64,000 bases of DNA from Pilasporangium apinafurcum (lineage: Eukaryota; Oomycota; Peronosporomycetes; Pythiales; Pythiaceae), in assembly GCA_001600495.1 (NCBI GenBank), contig BCKE01000010.1:641942-705941 (forward strand), written 5' to 3'. The notes beneath the pieces were generated by a model that had not been told where the DNA came from, did not search any database, and was given only the letters and a program-made list of their open reading frames with translations. The first letter of the stretch is position 1; each line of letters opens with the position of its first letter. Shown one piece after another: positions 46,171-57,532 of the stretch. Made by a program: the position numbers and the translations under genes.

Positions 46171-49100
46171 TCACAAGAAACCAGCTTCTGAGAGACTATT
46201 GACAAAGAGAATACTTTCTTGGGTATTCGCGTTGCGAGCCAACTGATACAATACGGAACTATCCTTTCGAATTCTGTACATAAACACCATAGAACAAATG
46301 AGAATACAGCAGACTTTGCAACAATAGATCACAATATTACTCACGTGTCTAGACGATGTCGAATGTGAATTTGCACTTTGCGGTCATGACGCAAAATTCC
46401 TTTCCCTTTCCGTGGAACACCAGATGAATTTGATCCGTTTGCAGGGATGTAGTTCAAATTTTGACGATCCAGCGCTTCGCTGATCACACGGTGGATCTTG
46501 CGAAATTTCTGCCAATTCACTAAACCATCTTCTGTCGATTTCATTGCTTCTTCATAAGTGAACAAATCCTTCACCAGAATAAACCAACACGGCAATCGAG
46601 GTTGCCCTTCCGCCAACGCAAACGCTTGACGGTAATTGCGGTAATTATCATCGGTTGCACAAACCTGTTGCAAGCACTGGAATTTTTCCTGAGAGGCAGC
46701 ACTCACTAATCCCCATGTCGTGTTCAGCTGTCGAATACATGGTGCAGTAAGTCCAGTCGTGATCTCGAATAGTGTGTTAAAGTTGTTCATCTGGTAGCAG
46801 TTGTCTGCCACGTCAATGAAGAGCATGATGATCTTAGCTCGTTCGACCGCCTGTAGCCGCGGATGTAATATCTCACTCGATACCCAAGCAGCAGTGGCGT
46901 CAAACAACTCAATCAACGCCATTACATGGGGTGCATCCTTGTGTTTTGTATCACGTGTCCAGGCTTTGTTGGTCAACTCGCGATTATTCAATTTCGCAAA
47001 ATAGTTATCTACCTCCATCAGTGTCAGTTGATCCGCCATTTCTTGAGCTGTGACACCTGATAGCGGCTCTATATTATCGTAGCTGATCCGTGAACTGTTG
47101 CGTGATGCAGCAGTCAGACGTGCACGTTGCAGGGTGTCTTGAATGACCTCTTCCCATCCGGCACCTCCATTTGAAGTAACCTGTCGACTTGAATCGAGAA
47201 CTTCCGATGCCCCAATCGTGACACCACGTGAGATCTTTGGTGCTGATATTGTCGGGACTGAACTGGTTCGTTTCGACTGACCAGGTTCTTCATCCCCTGT
47301 CACTGCTCGCGTTCGCAGCTGAAAAATATCTCCATTCGCATGCTTCATTTTCAGTTTAATCATGGATCGCTCCCGTTTCGGGTCAGACGAGGATCGTGAT
47401 AATTTCAATTTTGACATCGCGGCAGAAAGCAAGCGCGGCGGCTGAGATGTTTCTATGGTATGTCCATCAGTGATAACACGAGAACTTTCACCGGAAACCG
47501 GCTCTGATACGGCTGAAACGGATGTTGATGCTATGAGAGGCGGTGGAGGCGGAACAGCTGTGGACGAAGCAGCTTGCATAATCGAGGAAGAAGTCATAGC
47601 CGCTGGAGCAGTCCCAACACGCTGGTGATTCTGTACGCGAATAATCTGTGAAACTGTTAACAATAAGCTCTCGGCGTGTTTTCGAATCGACGCTACCGGC
47701 GACGTCGATTGAATATCGGCCAAGAAGGACATCAATTTCTTTTGTGACCGACGATCGTTTTGTAAGTCCATCTCAATAAACCCACTTTCCTTGATCCAGA
47801 ATTTTAACACACTGAGTAAGCGCATAATCGAAACGCTCGCTTCCATACCTGTATTAATATCAGATCGCGCCGATGAAATGGAGGTTGACGTTGACGAGCG
47901 ATCGTTTTCTTCTTCTTCTTGGATCTGATCCAGCAACAACTGCGTTTCTTGCAACGTTTCCTCATCTAACCCACTGCACAGCGTCAGCACAGCATGATAG
48001 CGCTTGATAAGCTTTTTGATGAATTCATACGGTGTGCAGAAACAACGATATGTCAGTAAGAACACATCACGAAACTCAGTATCGTATTGATGCGCATCAG
48101 TCAGTCGAGCAACCAGTTTACCCAGCGATGCATGCGAAATTTCACGTTTACCGCCAAGGCCGCGCTTCGGGGTTTCATAACGAATTCGCACCGGCCGCAC
48201 TTTCGCACTGCCTTCGCCAACGCCATCTTCTCCCTGCTCGCTTTCTTCTCTCTCAGTGCCCCCATCGTCTGTAATCTTTTTGCGTGTAGACGATTTTGGT
48301 GTCCCATATTGGGATAGAAGGACGGAGGACATGGAGGACGACACGGAAGAGCACTCTGACGACTGACTTCTCACTTCATCAGGTTTTCTGCGTCCTTTCG
48401 ACCCACTTCGCGTTCGTTGATGGTCGAGATCCCAATCTGAAACCATATTCGCACTACCCCCTGCACGTACTTGAGCGGGTGGACTGTCCATCAAGAGCCG
48501 GCTATTCGCATTCTCATATCGGCGTGTTGATGAAACCGACGCATTCTCTCGATCTAATTGCTGACTCTGCTGGCTGTGAGTGGTAGATCTACCGGATGTC
48601 GATCGTTGTGCTGTACCTGATCGCATGGTTTTCATTGTCGACACACTAATGGGTGCAGCTGAATGATGCTGATGCGAGCGACTGTTGCCTGAAGGTGCTC
48701 GTCGCTTCACGACCATGCGTGATGGTTTGACTTGCGCACGTGGTGGTGGTGTCTCCTCTTTATCACTTCCAGGTCCAGATGACGATGATGATGACTGCGG
48801 GTCCGCTACAGAAGACGTCGGTGCTGACACTTTGGCGGCAAATTTCTCCGGGCCAATATATGTTCCTGCATCACCATTACGTGGTGAGGATTCCTGTTGC
48901 TGTTGAAGTAGCTGCTGTCGTTGCTCCTGACGTTTTCGCTGCGCAGCGATTGATAACGACGATGATGTAGACGACGTCGATGAAGACCCGGCCCCACGCG
49001 TGCGATGTTTTCGGTCCTCCTGTTGCTGACTCCCGCCACCTCCTCTGCTGCTACTACTAATACTAACACTATCATCGCTCACCATGCTGCTGCTGATACT

Positions 49101-49358
49101 CGCCACCTCATTCGCCATGCTGATGTATTTCCGACTCGACGTTGACGAAAGGGGATGTGTATGTACGTCTCGCGTGCTGTTACTGCCGGTGCTGTTGCCA
49201 TTATGAAGGGAAGTGGTCGATGGATACGGGTGATGAAGCTGTTGCCGCGCCGATATAGGAGAATGGGTTGCCTGTGGGTGATGTTGATGGGAGGAAGTGG
49301 TGGTATGTATGCTCGTCTGCGATGCTGTTTCGTCGCGCGTCATACTATTCAGCAACAT
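46171..49358 (-). CDS. Ras guanine-nucleotide exchange factor
   Basis: Two exons on the minus strand (49358-46345, 46273-46171) give 1038 residues. The large exon ends at a perfect donor (AC|GTGAGT) whose read-through would stop after 1005 residues; splicing adds 34 (IRKDSSVLYQLARNANTQES and on). Residues about 1-390 are Ser/Gln/Arg-rich and disordered. A RasGEF N-terminal module follows (about 400-560; ISHASLGKLVARLTDAHQYD, FLLTYRCFCTPYEFIKKLI), then a linker, and a CDC25-type catalytic domain (about 745-990; ADQLTLMEVDNYFAKLNNRE, KIIMLFIDVADNCYQMNNFN, TGLTAPCIRQLNTTW, PCWFILVKDLFTYEEA). CDC25 domains eject GDP from Ras-type GTPases. The long disordered N-terminus with many Ser repeats suggests phospho-regulation. 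The partner GTPase is unknown. Confidence 0.92.
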
Positions 49359-50509
49359 TTAATCGGCGGATCGGGTGGTCGCTCGATCCACCGTCTTTAC
49401 GCCTCACAGGTTTCTTTCCTTTTTTATTTCTGTTGCACTCTCTTCCTTTTTTTGAGGAGGAAGCGGGTAAGAGAGGCGGAGTCTCGAGAGTGAGAGCGTG
49501 TGCGCAACAAACAAACAATCAATCAATGCTCCGTCCTACTATTTGAAGAAGAGGGGTACTAGTGGCAAAAGGCCAGTCAGCCGGTCATTCGAAAAGTGTC
49601 ATTTTCGGGTGTCATTTATTTCATATTATTTTGTGTTTTCTTTTTTATTATCATATACTTTCTGAATCTCAGCTAATTGGTCACACCCGGTTTTGACACT
49701 TTTCTTGATACTCCAAGTGTTGAACTGATTGGGTTCATTATATTTGGGTGCAACTAGCTATTTGGTGCCAGATCTGTGTATGAAACGGGAGAACCGTGAT
49801 GGTGATGGAGGTGATCGCCAAATAGCTTGCTACTTCTTTACTGGATGGAACTATTTGGTGGCTGGACGTATTTCCTCGAGATATTCTAGAGCGGCAGGCG
49901 AACAAGAAAGCGCACGATGTCTGAGTTTGTAATTATTTTCCCCCCTCCCAGCTTCAATCTTTGAATGCGTTCGATGGTATAAATTCTTCAAGAACACTTG
50001 GCACGTCAACGGATGAATGCGAGATACCACACCATAAAGGATCCATAGGTGCTCAATATTTTGTGCAGATATGATTAGAAACTAAAGTTATAAACACTTG
50101 CTACCTTCCTCGTTATATACGACAACCTATGTGGGATGTGATACTCTGACGTCGCAAGTGTTCCAGATGGTAACCAGATCAGGTCTGTCTTCCATGCAGT
50201 CAGTTTCTGCAAGGTGTTCCTGGGCGTTAGTAGAGAAGGTGAAATACGTCATCTGGTGCAGTAATTACTATCACACAGACTTCACTGCATACAATAATCT
50301 TTGTCCAATGCAAAACAACCCATCCGTGCATCTTATCCCCTCAGCCGCACTGGACCATTGTTCAACCTGCTGATACACTGACTATATCCATAATAAATTG
50401 TATTCGCTAAAAGACTGCTATATAAGAAGACAACAGGACACATCATCGAAATGTCATTGGGTTCATTGGATTTCATTTCATGTTGTTTGTATTAGCAAAA
50501 CGCCACATT
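49359..50509. other. Intergenic, AT-rich
   Basis: About 1.15 kb. Three close copies of TGTCATTT occur at about 49595-49620, and an imperfect CTATTTGGTG repeat at 49750-49865. No gene is supported. Confidence 0.4.
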
Positions 50510-52907
50510 TCATTCGGAGCGCAGTTGCGTGTTCGATTTCGTCCAAAAGGCTACATCACGTTGTGCTTGCTCCAACAACTCGGCAGTGCAGGCCAACGGC
50601 GTACGTACAGTCATTTCATACACACATGTTGAAGGCTCTTCAACGCTCGTGATCTCATCTTCTGCTCCACATTCCAGCTCCACACGAACAGATCTACATA
50701 AAATCACAACAAGTAATATTTAGGAAAAATGCACGTCAATTGGCGTGACACTACTAGGTGAGTCTGCACCTGTCAGGTCCATTCCAGCATTTTTGCCCTT
50801 TCACGAAATGCATTTTCGTATAGTCTTGGTGTCCACCATCACTTGGCGATGCTGCTTCAATAGTACCCCATGACTCCCATTTTCCCATTCGAATATAACC
50901 TTGCTTGATTTCGTTGAATGGGCAAAACTTGTACTTGTATTTCTACAAAAAGATAGAAAGTGAGAATGAGGTGAGTACTCCCTCAAGTTTGGCAAGACAA
51001 CAGATCCATTTGCATTCATACTTCAATGTTCTTCTCAAAACACTTATCCTTCCACGTGAAGTATACTTGATCTGGCCCATAATCCATGCCCATAGCATCT
51101 TTCCTGTCTTCTCGGCTTTTTTCCAGCTTCTTCATGTCCGCCTCAATCTCTTTCATCACTTCACGCAAGGATTCTGCAATGGGAGACTTTACACCTTCAT
51201 CAAGTTGAGGGCTACATCACATATCATCACACAGTATTATATGATTAAGTGTTTCCATCAGCAACTCAGAGCAAAAAATTTGAAGCTAATGCTGACGCAC
51301 AAAAGGTAGTTATAAGTGTACACGGGCGCATCCCACACCACTTTGCAACCCCACACGACCGAGGTGTACGTACGATAGATGCTACCGCTACCCAATCGTC
51401 GAAATGAAGGCGAATATATGACCGAGGTAATCGTCGGCATTTTCTTGATATACAGTCCCAAAAGTTCTTTTGTACTCAGCACTTTCCAGATCGCATTAGG
51501 AACAATGAGAATTAACTCGGCGACAGCACGCAGTGGAGAAAGGAGTAGACCTGACACAATACAGGGTAAATTCAAATTTACGCCAGTTGATCCAACTTAT
51601 AACAATGCAAGCTTACCGAGTGAGCGCAGTGCGTATAACCCAATTTTCTTTCGTCCTTCCTCACCACCATTAAAGAGAGGGCCAAGAAAATCTTCTCGTC
51701 GCATTTCATCGACACTACGAGATCGCTTCCTAACGTTACCAGACAAAACGAAAGCATTATTAGGCTGAGCTGAGTGAGCCTTGCAATGGCTACAGCTTAA
51801 GGACGACTTCTGTACCACTTCCTCACTGGCAGTGTATGATCCATGCGCAAATACTCCGCCAACGAGATCCTTGTCCCGTCAGGTAGATTAATCTCGGTCT
51901 TCACGCGTTGACTTTCGCCTTCTTCCTCCTCTAAAGAAATACCTTGATTTTTCTCGTCATTCTCTTCACCCAATGATTCATCCGCCACATCCACTGCTTC
52001 CAATTCTTCAAATTCCACACCATCTGTTGCCTGATCCACTATCTGATCAGCGCCATTATCACAGTTTTCCGCCTCATTCTCTGCACATGCTTTCTTTTCG
52101 TGGGTCACTACTTTCTCTCCTTCTGCCTGCTTCTTTCTGGCAAGTTCCACGCGCATCTTCATCTCATGTAGCTCTTCCCGAGCCTTATGCATCAGCACAC
52201 GTTCCTTCAGCACTGCCAGTGATTCCAGCAATTTCGCTGTGGTAGCATCTTCTTGTACCGAGTCGGTCAAATACTTCGCTACTTCCCCCTCGATGAGCGC
52301 TTTCCGCTGCTGGAAGCCGGCTTCCACCTCTGCCAATCTGTCCTCTGCTGCTTTTCGGAATGACACTGCGTCAACGGAGCACGTGTTACTGCATACACCA
52401 CTTACGAATTCGTCTGCTCCATCACAGCAATCACAAACGCCGTCATTCACCCGAGAAGTGTGGATCTGTCAGTCCTCGTAATAAAACGCAGATGGCAGTT
52501 CAGCTAAAATCAGTATCTATCAGAGCTCTGCAACGCCAACATCAGTATCGCACCTTTTTGGGAAAAAGTCCGTCATTTTCACAGTGAAAGAAACTGTCCG
52601 ACAAATGCGAGCACGCAGAGGTGCCCGGCTCGTCCATTCCACCATCACAATCACAGAAATCGTCATTAATCCGGCCAACTGACACACTTGTCAGTCGTCC
52701 ATCGATAATACAGTCAATTCCAGTTTGGTAACGGACTTGATCCAATCGCGCAACCCCACGGATGCTATCAACTACATTATTGCTGCCATCGTTTGCTACA
52801 GTTTCGCTATTCACAGTGATAATAGCAGTAGTAGCCAGTAGGAGTGCACTAATAAACAACAACGCCAGTTGCGTAGACGTAGTTCGCTTCTGATTGCCAC
52901 GCGCCAT
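50510..52907 (-). CDS. PRKCSH: Glucosidase II beta subunit (PRKCSH) with a hydrophobic insert
   Basis: Seven exons on the minus strand (52907-52554, 52465-51816, 51729-51617, 51550-51301, 51211-51022, 50942-50770, 50693-50510) join in frame to 637 residues. A signal-type run (LALLFISALLLATTAIITV) precedes two Cys-rich LDLa-like modules typical of the family (FCDCDGGMDEPGTSAC; VCDCCDGADEF). Then come a coiled coil and acidic stretch, and the C-terminal MRH lectin domain (about 520-637; FCPFNEIKQGY, MGKWESWG, CWNGPDRSVRVELECG). The beta subunit holds glucosidase II in the ER and recognises mannose, helping to trim glucose from N-glycans in the calnexin cycle. Odd features: exon 4 encodes about 83 residues of hydrophobic and aromatic sequence (AVAELILIVPNAIWKVL) not found in animal PRKCSH, and the end is LRSE rather than an HDEL-type signal. 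A start 15 codons upstream (52952) is possible. Confidence 0.9.
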
Positions 52908-53919
52908 ATTCAAGACTAATAACTGCATTTTGTAGATTGCGGCGCCAAGCATGGATGCTTATTGGCTATAATTAAATAAAAACTATTGATTATTTTAGCA
53001 AATCAAACTGGGGATTTCGGAGCAGTGTGCAGGTAACCAAATGATGGAGAGACCATAAATCATTACGTTTATCGAAAGCAACGGAAACGAATTCAATAGC
53101 AATGCTTTTGTTCTCTCCAGCTCCTCGAAAAAGGATTCTATATCCAAATCCCCAAGCTATCTTTAATATACCGACGAGTATGGTGATGAAAATTTACTCT
53201 GCTCCCGAAACTGGCCAACATTTTGCAAGTTATTAGTCGTAATTCGGTAAATCCACGTTTTTAATCCTATCGCTTGGTAAAAAGATAACTTTTTACTCCG
53301 ATTAGACAAAATATTAGTAAAAAAGCCGTCGCAGCAAAGTGTCTAAAACTGTTCAATCTGCAGCCCAAATCAATCGGATTTCGCCATCTTTTGCGGGTGC
53401 TATCTTGACTATGATCAGATTAGTTGTCGAATGTACTACAGCTTTCATACCAAAAGATTTGATATCAGGATTCGTCATTATACAACACTTTCTGGCACTA
53501 CGATCACGTTTGAACCTGAGGTTACAAAACTCAAAGTGGACTACTAAAGGATGTAGCGGGAATTGTTGATGAAATCAAAGGGATCGAGAGTAAACTTGAT
53601 TGGGTTCCAGCACATAGCATTCTAACAATAGTATGAAGCGTGTACTGTAGAATGGAAATTCAGGTGTACATATGCTGTGCTCCTTATGCGCATGTCATGA
53701 TATTACTTCAAAATTCTTGAGCAAATTTCCTATGTTAAGCTGCTGATATATGGAAGCCTGTATCATCTTGTTAATTTGATATGGAGATACGGATAGATCA
53801 CAAGATTGCAGGCGCAAATATGTGGATTGGAGGATTACCCGGCAAGGATGGCTATCATCACCATCGGTTTGATAGAAGGTAGTATAAGTACTATATTTCT
53901 TTGGTTCATTACTGCTGTT
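52908..53919. other. Intergenic with a coding-like remnant
   Basis: About 1 kb. Around 53375-53550 the plus strand reads DYDQISCRMYYSFHTKRFD and FEPEVTKLKVDY, then, one base out of frame, KDVAGIVDEIKGIESKLDW to about 53635. The composition is coding-like but there is no start, splice context or family match, so this looks like a gene or repeat fragment. The rest is AT-rich spacer. Confidence 0.35.
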
Positions 53920-54760
53920 CTAGTAGCCATCATCGTACTCATTCTTGGCATATGCGCGCGGTTGTGTGCATAACACACTGCCGACGCTCTTGAATTTGGA
54001 CATTTTGAACAAATCATCAGGACCCCGCTCCACTGGCCTAGGATGCAGACGAACGTCTTTTCCCACAGACGCTCGTGTTTCACGCGGTAGTGGTAGTTTC
54101 TACAGTTTAGCAAAAAAAATTAGCGTATGTCGTAATAAGGATTTGATTTGACAATCACGTACGCCTTTAATTTTCATCATGCTCAAATCAGGATAATCCA
54201 TATTTTCAGTGCTGAAGGAAGTGTATCGAGCTTGGACAAGCGCAGTAATGTCTTCGGATGCTCTGTTACGAAACACACAAAATTAGAATACGTAATTCTA
54301 AATTCTTCATCTATGAATCTTTACTTGGATTTAATCCCGTAGATTGCATCATTTGGCGGCACGTATCCTCCTTTGCTTTTTGCCACAGGTTTGACGACAA
54401 TATCTGGGTGTTCTTGTGCAAATTTCCGCGTTTCGACCGCTGAGATGCAGCTGATGAGGCACGTCCAATTACCAACCACGCAACAAACACTCGAGCAAGC
54501 CAAATTTACACTTCTACATACCCATTGGCGAGCGCTTGCCGATTCGTTTCAATGAAACTACGTCCAGATTTTGCAGCAGGTGATGGCACCGCTTGCATCC
54601 AGTTGCCGATGACTTCTCCTGCACCCTCAGGGTCGCGTTGAATCTCATAACCATAGACGTGTTTTGAATTTTTTGTGTCGGGTAGATCATACGAAGAGCG
54701 CCGCACATGCCCAACGGTGCTCTTTATCATCGTCCGACGCACATTATGCTCCTTGGTCAT
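53920..54760 (-). CDS. CFAP77: Cilia- and flagella-associated protein 77 homologue
   Basis: Four exons on the minus strand (54760-54522, 54450-54325, 54262-54163, 54099-53920) join in frame to 214 residues. The core matches CFAP77 in order: RRSSYDLPDTKNSKHVYGYE (animal RSYSLPGINFNYGLY), GAGEVIGNWMQAVPS, a conserved FIETNRQALANG, YVPPNDAIYGIKSK, YTSFSTENMDYPDL and LFKMSKFKSVGSVL (animal LWHMPHFQKVGRHL). CFAP77 is a microtubule inner protein of the flagellar doublet. The frame is open upstream to 55009 with an unrelated hydrophobic stretch, so the N-terminus may be shorter or longer than stated; the animal protein has about 60 more residues there. Together with IFT20 it argues for motile zoospores. 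Confidence 0.82.
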
Positions 54761-55172
54761 GTTGTCGGATGGTGCTGGTTCTATGAGGATGCAAACTATC
54801 CAACCTCGCAGATGCAGTCTGACTGCTACACTCTCCTTCCTGGCGGTGGGCTTACCTGAGCATAAATACAACACGATATAAATAAACGTCTGGGCATCAG
54901 TGGGTAAGAATAGCACTCCTTTTCCATTCGCATTGCGAAATCTTCCAAAGACGCAAAGAATGGCTGCATTGACGTATACTTGTGACAAGAAATATCCGGA
55001 TGTAATCATATTTGTAAACTTGTGTATATCCGGATAACTCGTATAAACTATACTTGTTACCGCTCAACGCCAATCGTTCTCGTCTTGTTTTGGGCGAAGA
55101 GCTACAAGCAACAAGGTCATTTCTGTAGCAAAGTGTGAGCGTGCGAGAGAGAACATTACTGCAGCGTGCGCT
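54761..55172. other. Divergent intergenic region CFAP77/NIFK
   Basis: About 410 bp between divergent starts. The CFAP77 frame remains open to 55009 but the sequence there (hydrophobic, VLYLCSG at a possible donor) does not resemble the family. It could hold a 5' exon of CFAP77 and the NIFK promoter. Confidence 0.4.
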
Positions 55173-55868
55173 ATGAGTAAGAAGATTGCAGCACAGTTAG
55201 CGAAGCTTCAGGGCGACGATTGGGATTCTGATAGTGATAACGAAGCTACACCTGCCGCGACACTCGATGGCAAACAGGACTTTGTGGAATTAGACACGGT
55301 CGAAGACACAAAACAGAAGAAGAAGGCCAAGAAGAAACAGAATGCAGCTGCTGTCGATGCCTCTGCTGCTCCACTGAAACAGTCGAATGTTATTTATTTG
55401 GGCCGCATTCCACACGGTTTCTACGAAAAGGAGATGCGTGGCTTTTTCAAGCAATTTGGTGTGGTGAAGCGCTTGCGACTCTCTCGCAACAGAAAAACTG
55501 GTAACTCGAAGCACTACGCATTCATTCAGTTTGAAGAGCCAGAGGTTGCACAGATTGTAGCATCGACGATGAACGAATATCGGCTCTTTGACCACGTGCT
55601 GTCGTGCCATGTCGTGCCTGTGCACGCTATCCACGAACGCATGTTTGTTGGTGCCAACAAAACCTTCAAACCAATCCCATGGAAGGCCATGGCGCGCAAC
55701 AAACACAATGCCGAGAAATCCTATGAACAGGTGCTGGCGAACAACGAACGGTTAGTGAAGAAGGAGAAACAGAAGCGAAAGGCACTCAAAGCCTTGGGTA
55801 TTGACTACGATTTCCCAGGGTACGCCGCACAAATGCCGGCCAAGAAGCAGCACATCACGTTTGAGTAA
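55173..55868 (+). CDS. NIFK: NIFK/Nop15-like nucleolar RRM protein
   Basis: Intronless gene of 231 residues. One RNA-recognition motif (about 73-150) has RNP2-like VIYLGRIPHGF and RNP1-like SKHYAFIQF. The RRM is preceded by an acidic/Lys-rich leader (KQKKKAKKKQ) and followed by the family block HERMFVGANKTFKPIPW, a Lys-rich helix and a short tail. The segment GFYEKEMRGFFKQFG, with VKRLRLSRNRKTGNSKHYAF, is characteristic of NIFK (animals) and Nop15 (yeast), which bind pre-60S rRNA at ITS2 and are needed for ribosome assembly in the nucleolus. Length is close to yeast Nop15 (220). Confidence 0.92.
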   Translation: MSKKIAAQLAKLQGDDWDSDSDNEATPAATLDGKQDFVELDTVEDTKQKKKAKKKQNAAAVDASAAPLKQSNVIYLGRIPHGFYEKEMRGFFKQFGVVKRLRLSRNRKTGNSKHYAFIQFEEPEVAQIVASTMNEYRLFDHVLSCHVVPVHAIHERMFVGANKTFKPIPWKAMARNKHNAEKSYEQVLANNERLVKKEKQKRKALKALGIDYDFPGYAAQMPAKKQHITFE

Positions 55869-56090
55869 ATCTATTCTTCGTTTTCCAATCATCAAGAGAG
55901 TTAATGTGGAATTTATCTGCTGCAAACTTCATAGAGCTTTTTCATTTTTGTACGAATGTGCATGGATCCTTTCGTTTATTGGACCTCTTACTGGCGGTTG
56001 CCAGAATATGGACTAAACCGTGTAGACGCGTTTGAGAGGTTGCTAGACCCTTTCGCTACCCACGCATATTTCTACACTCTACTCTGCTCA
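55869..56090. other. Spacer at left edge of the transposon island
   Basis: About 220 bp between the NIFK stop and the first recognisable Fanzor remnant. No target duplication or terminal repeat could be fixed by eye. Confidence 0.4.
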
Positions 56091-56905
56091 TCATAATTCG
56101 AGTGGCCTCGAAAGTTTATGTAGGCGACACATAGAGGGAAAACTCGATGTCCGCACTTCCATCAGCTTCTTTGTCATGAATGATGCCATCTCGAGCTGCT
56201 GGTAGCACTCGGGGCGCTGCTGGCTCCTCTGGTACTCGTCAATGTGCAGCATGGTCATGCGTGTCGCCAGCTCACGTGTGAACTGCTTCACAGGTCCATG
56301 CGCGTGACCTTTGATGAAGTCCTGTTGACTCCAGTTACCGAGACCAATGCAAACCTGAGGACTTGGCGTGAGTACCAACCGCTTTGTCAGATGTGCCAAC
56401 GTCTTCCGACTAAATCCGAACTGAAAGAAACGCCATTTGTGAAATGGATGCCTTGCACAAAAGCTCATCAAGAAGTCGAGATGTCTCCATACATACTTAA
56501 CGCTTGTCATATACTGGTCATACGACACAATCTTGAACGAAGGCATCTCCCGAATGATTCTGGCGTACTCATGTTCCCTTTATTTCAACTTCTCGTGCCA
56601 GAACGTACACTTGTTTATCTCGGCGAGCTGCCTGTACTCTCGCGTAGATATCTGTTGAACATCGTGCCACTGATTGCTGGTTCGCTTACGTATCTTCTTC
56701 CTTTTCTTCTTCAACTCTTTCACTTGATTCTGCTTACATTTCCTTCCATTGCATTTGATTTTCTCCTCTTCCACATCAGCTTATCGCACACGAAAGGCAG
56801 TACAGAGTGATCGCATGCCAGGGTCGATCCCAACGACAGTACCGGGAACGCAATTGTCAGGAGGTACCGTCATGTCTTCATCTTCCTCTTTCAAAGGACG
56901 CTGCT
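56091..56905 (-). pseudogene. Decayed Fanzor (TnpB-like) gene
   Basis: Minus-strand remnant of a Fanzor nuclease, the eukaryotic TnpB relative carried by DNA transposons. It can be read in one frame from about 56905: GTVVGIDPGMRSLCTAF (RuvC-I with its Asp), STREYRQLAEI, PSFKIVSYDQYMTS, FLMSFCARHPFHKWRFFQF, VCIGLGNWSQQDFIKGHAHG and MLHIDEYQRSQ (the DE-Y/F-RTS motif). The frame is broken by two in-frame TAA codons (56783-56781 and 56582-56580). After the DEY motif the zinc knuckle and third RuvC motif are not readable; a shifted frame shows DKEADGSADIEFSLY, so a frameshift lies near 56180. It lacks a convincing N-terminal domain. The sequence differs much from the intact Fanzor at 57.9 kb, so it is a separate lineage rather than a duplicate. 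Confidence 0.85.
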
Positions 56906-56941
56906 AGAGTAAAGACACGCTGTAGCTAACAGCAAAAATCT

Positions 56942-57532
56942 TATCACTTGGTGGAAGGAATAACTGCTACCAAATCTGAAGGAGCCTCTTTAATCGTAAT
57001 GGACAACACCTCATATGATCTATCCCTACCTCTAGATGCTCCACAGGTGAACAAATTGAAAAAGGAGGATTGTGTCACTTTTCTTTCGGAGAAAGCCGTC
57101 CCCTTTTCCGACTCTATGGCCGCGTATGAACTGACAGCAAAGATGTGGACCTTTATTCGCGCTAATGTAGAGAATAAAGCAACGAGTCTAGGTAGAAAGT
57201 GGGGACATGAGGTCCTCACAACCCCTCTCTATTATAGCGACCTGCAATCAGTTGAACTACGCTGGGAACACATCAAAGGAAAGATTGGGAGGCGATATTC
57301 GGTAGGGATCACACTGGATGGTGTCCTATAACATCTCGATGCAGCATTTGAGGAAGTTGCAGCAGATGTTGGCCAGTATCGAGACAACCAAACGAGGGTC
57401 GAAGCAATGATTCGTGCAACAGCAGAATGGGTATTTGAAGTGCGGGAAGAAGCTCAGTTTGATGAAGAGGATGATATAGACGAAGGGAGAAGCAATTCAG
57501 ATTCTGAGAGCAGTGAGATCAAGGATTTCTAG
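56942..57532 (+). pseudogene. DDE transposase, C-terminal fragment
   Basis: Plus-strand remnant of a DDE-superfamily transposase of the IS630/Tc1-mariner or ISL2EU-like kind. VMDNTSYD matches the second catalytic Asp motif (usually DNASYH). HEVLTTPLYYSDLQSVELRW matches the third, acidic motif, normally TPPYHPDLQPIEHVW, with its Glu kept, and is followed by HIKGKIGRRYS. The N-terminal DNA-binding part and the first Asp are missing, and one in-frame TAA (57329-57331) sits where relatives usually carry Gln (DGVL-stop-HLDAAFEEV). The end is acidic (DEEDDIDEG). This is an inactive piece of the transposon into which, or beside which, the Fanzor sequences lie. Fanzor genes are known passengers of several eukaryotic DNA transposon families. 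Confidence 0.75.

Noticed and set aside
56580-57331. Alternative genetic code reading TAA as Gln
   Set aside because: Every host gene in the window ends normally, several with TAA (for example PEX4 and XRN2-side genes), so the TAAs in the decayed elements are ordinary stops.
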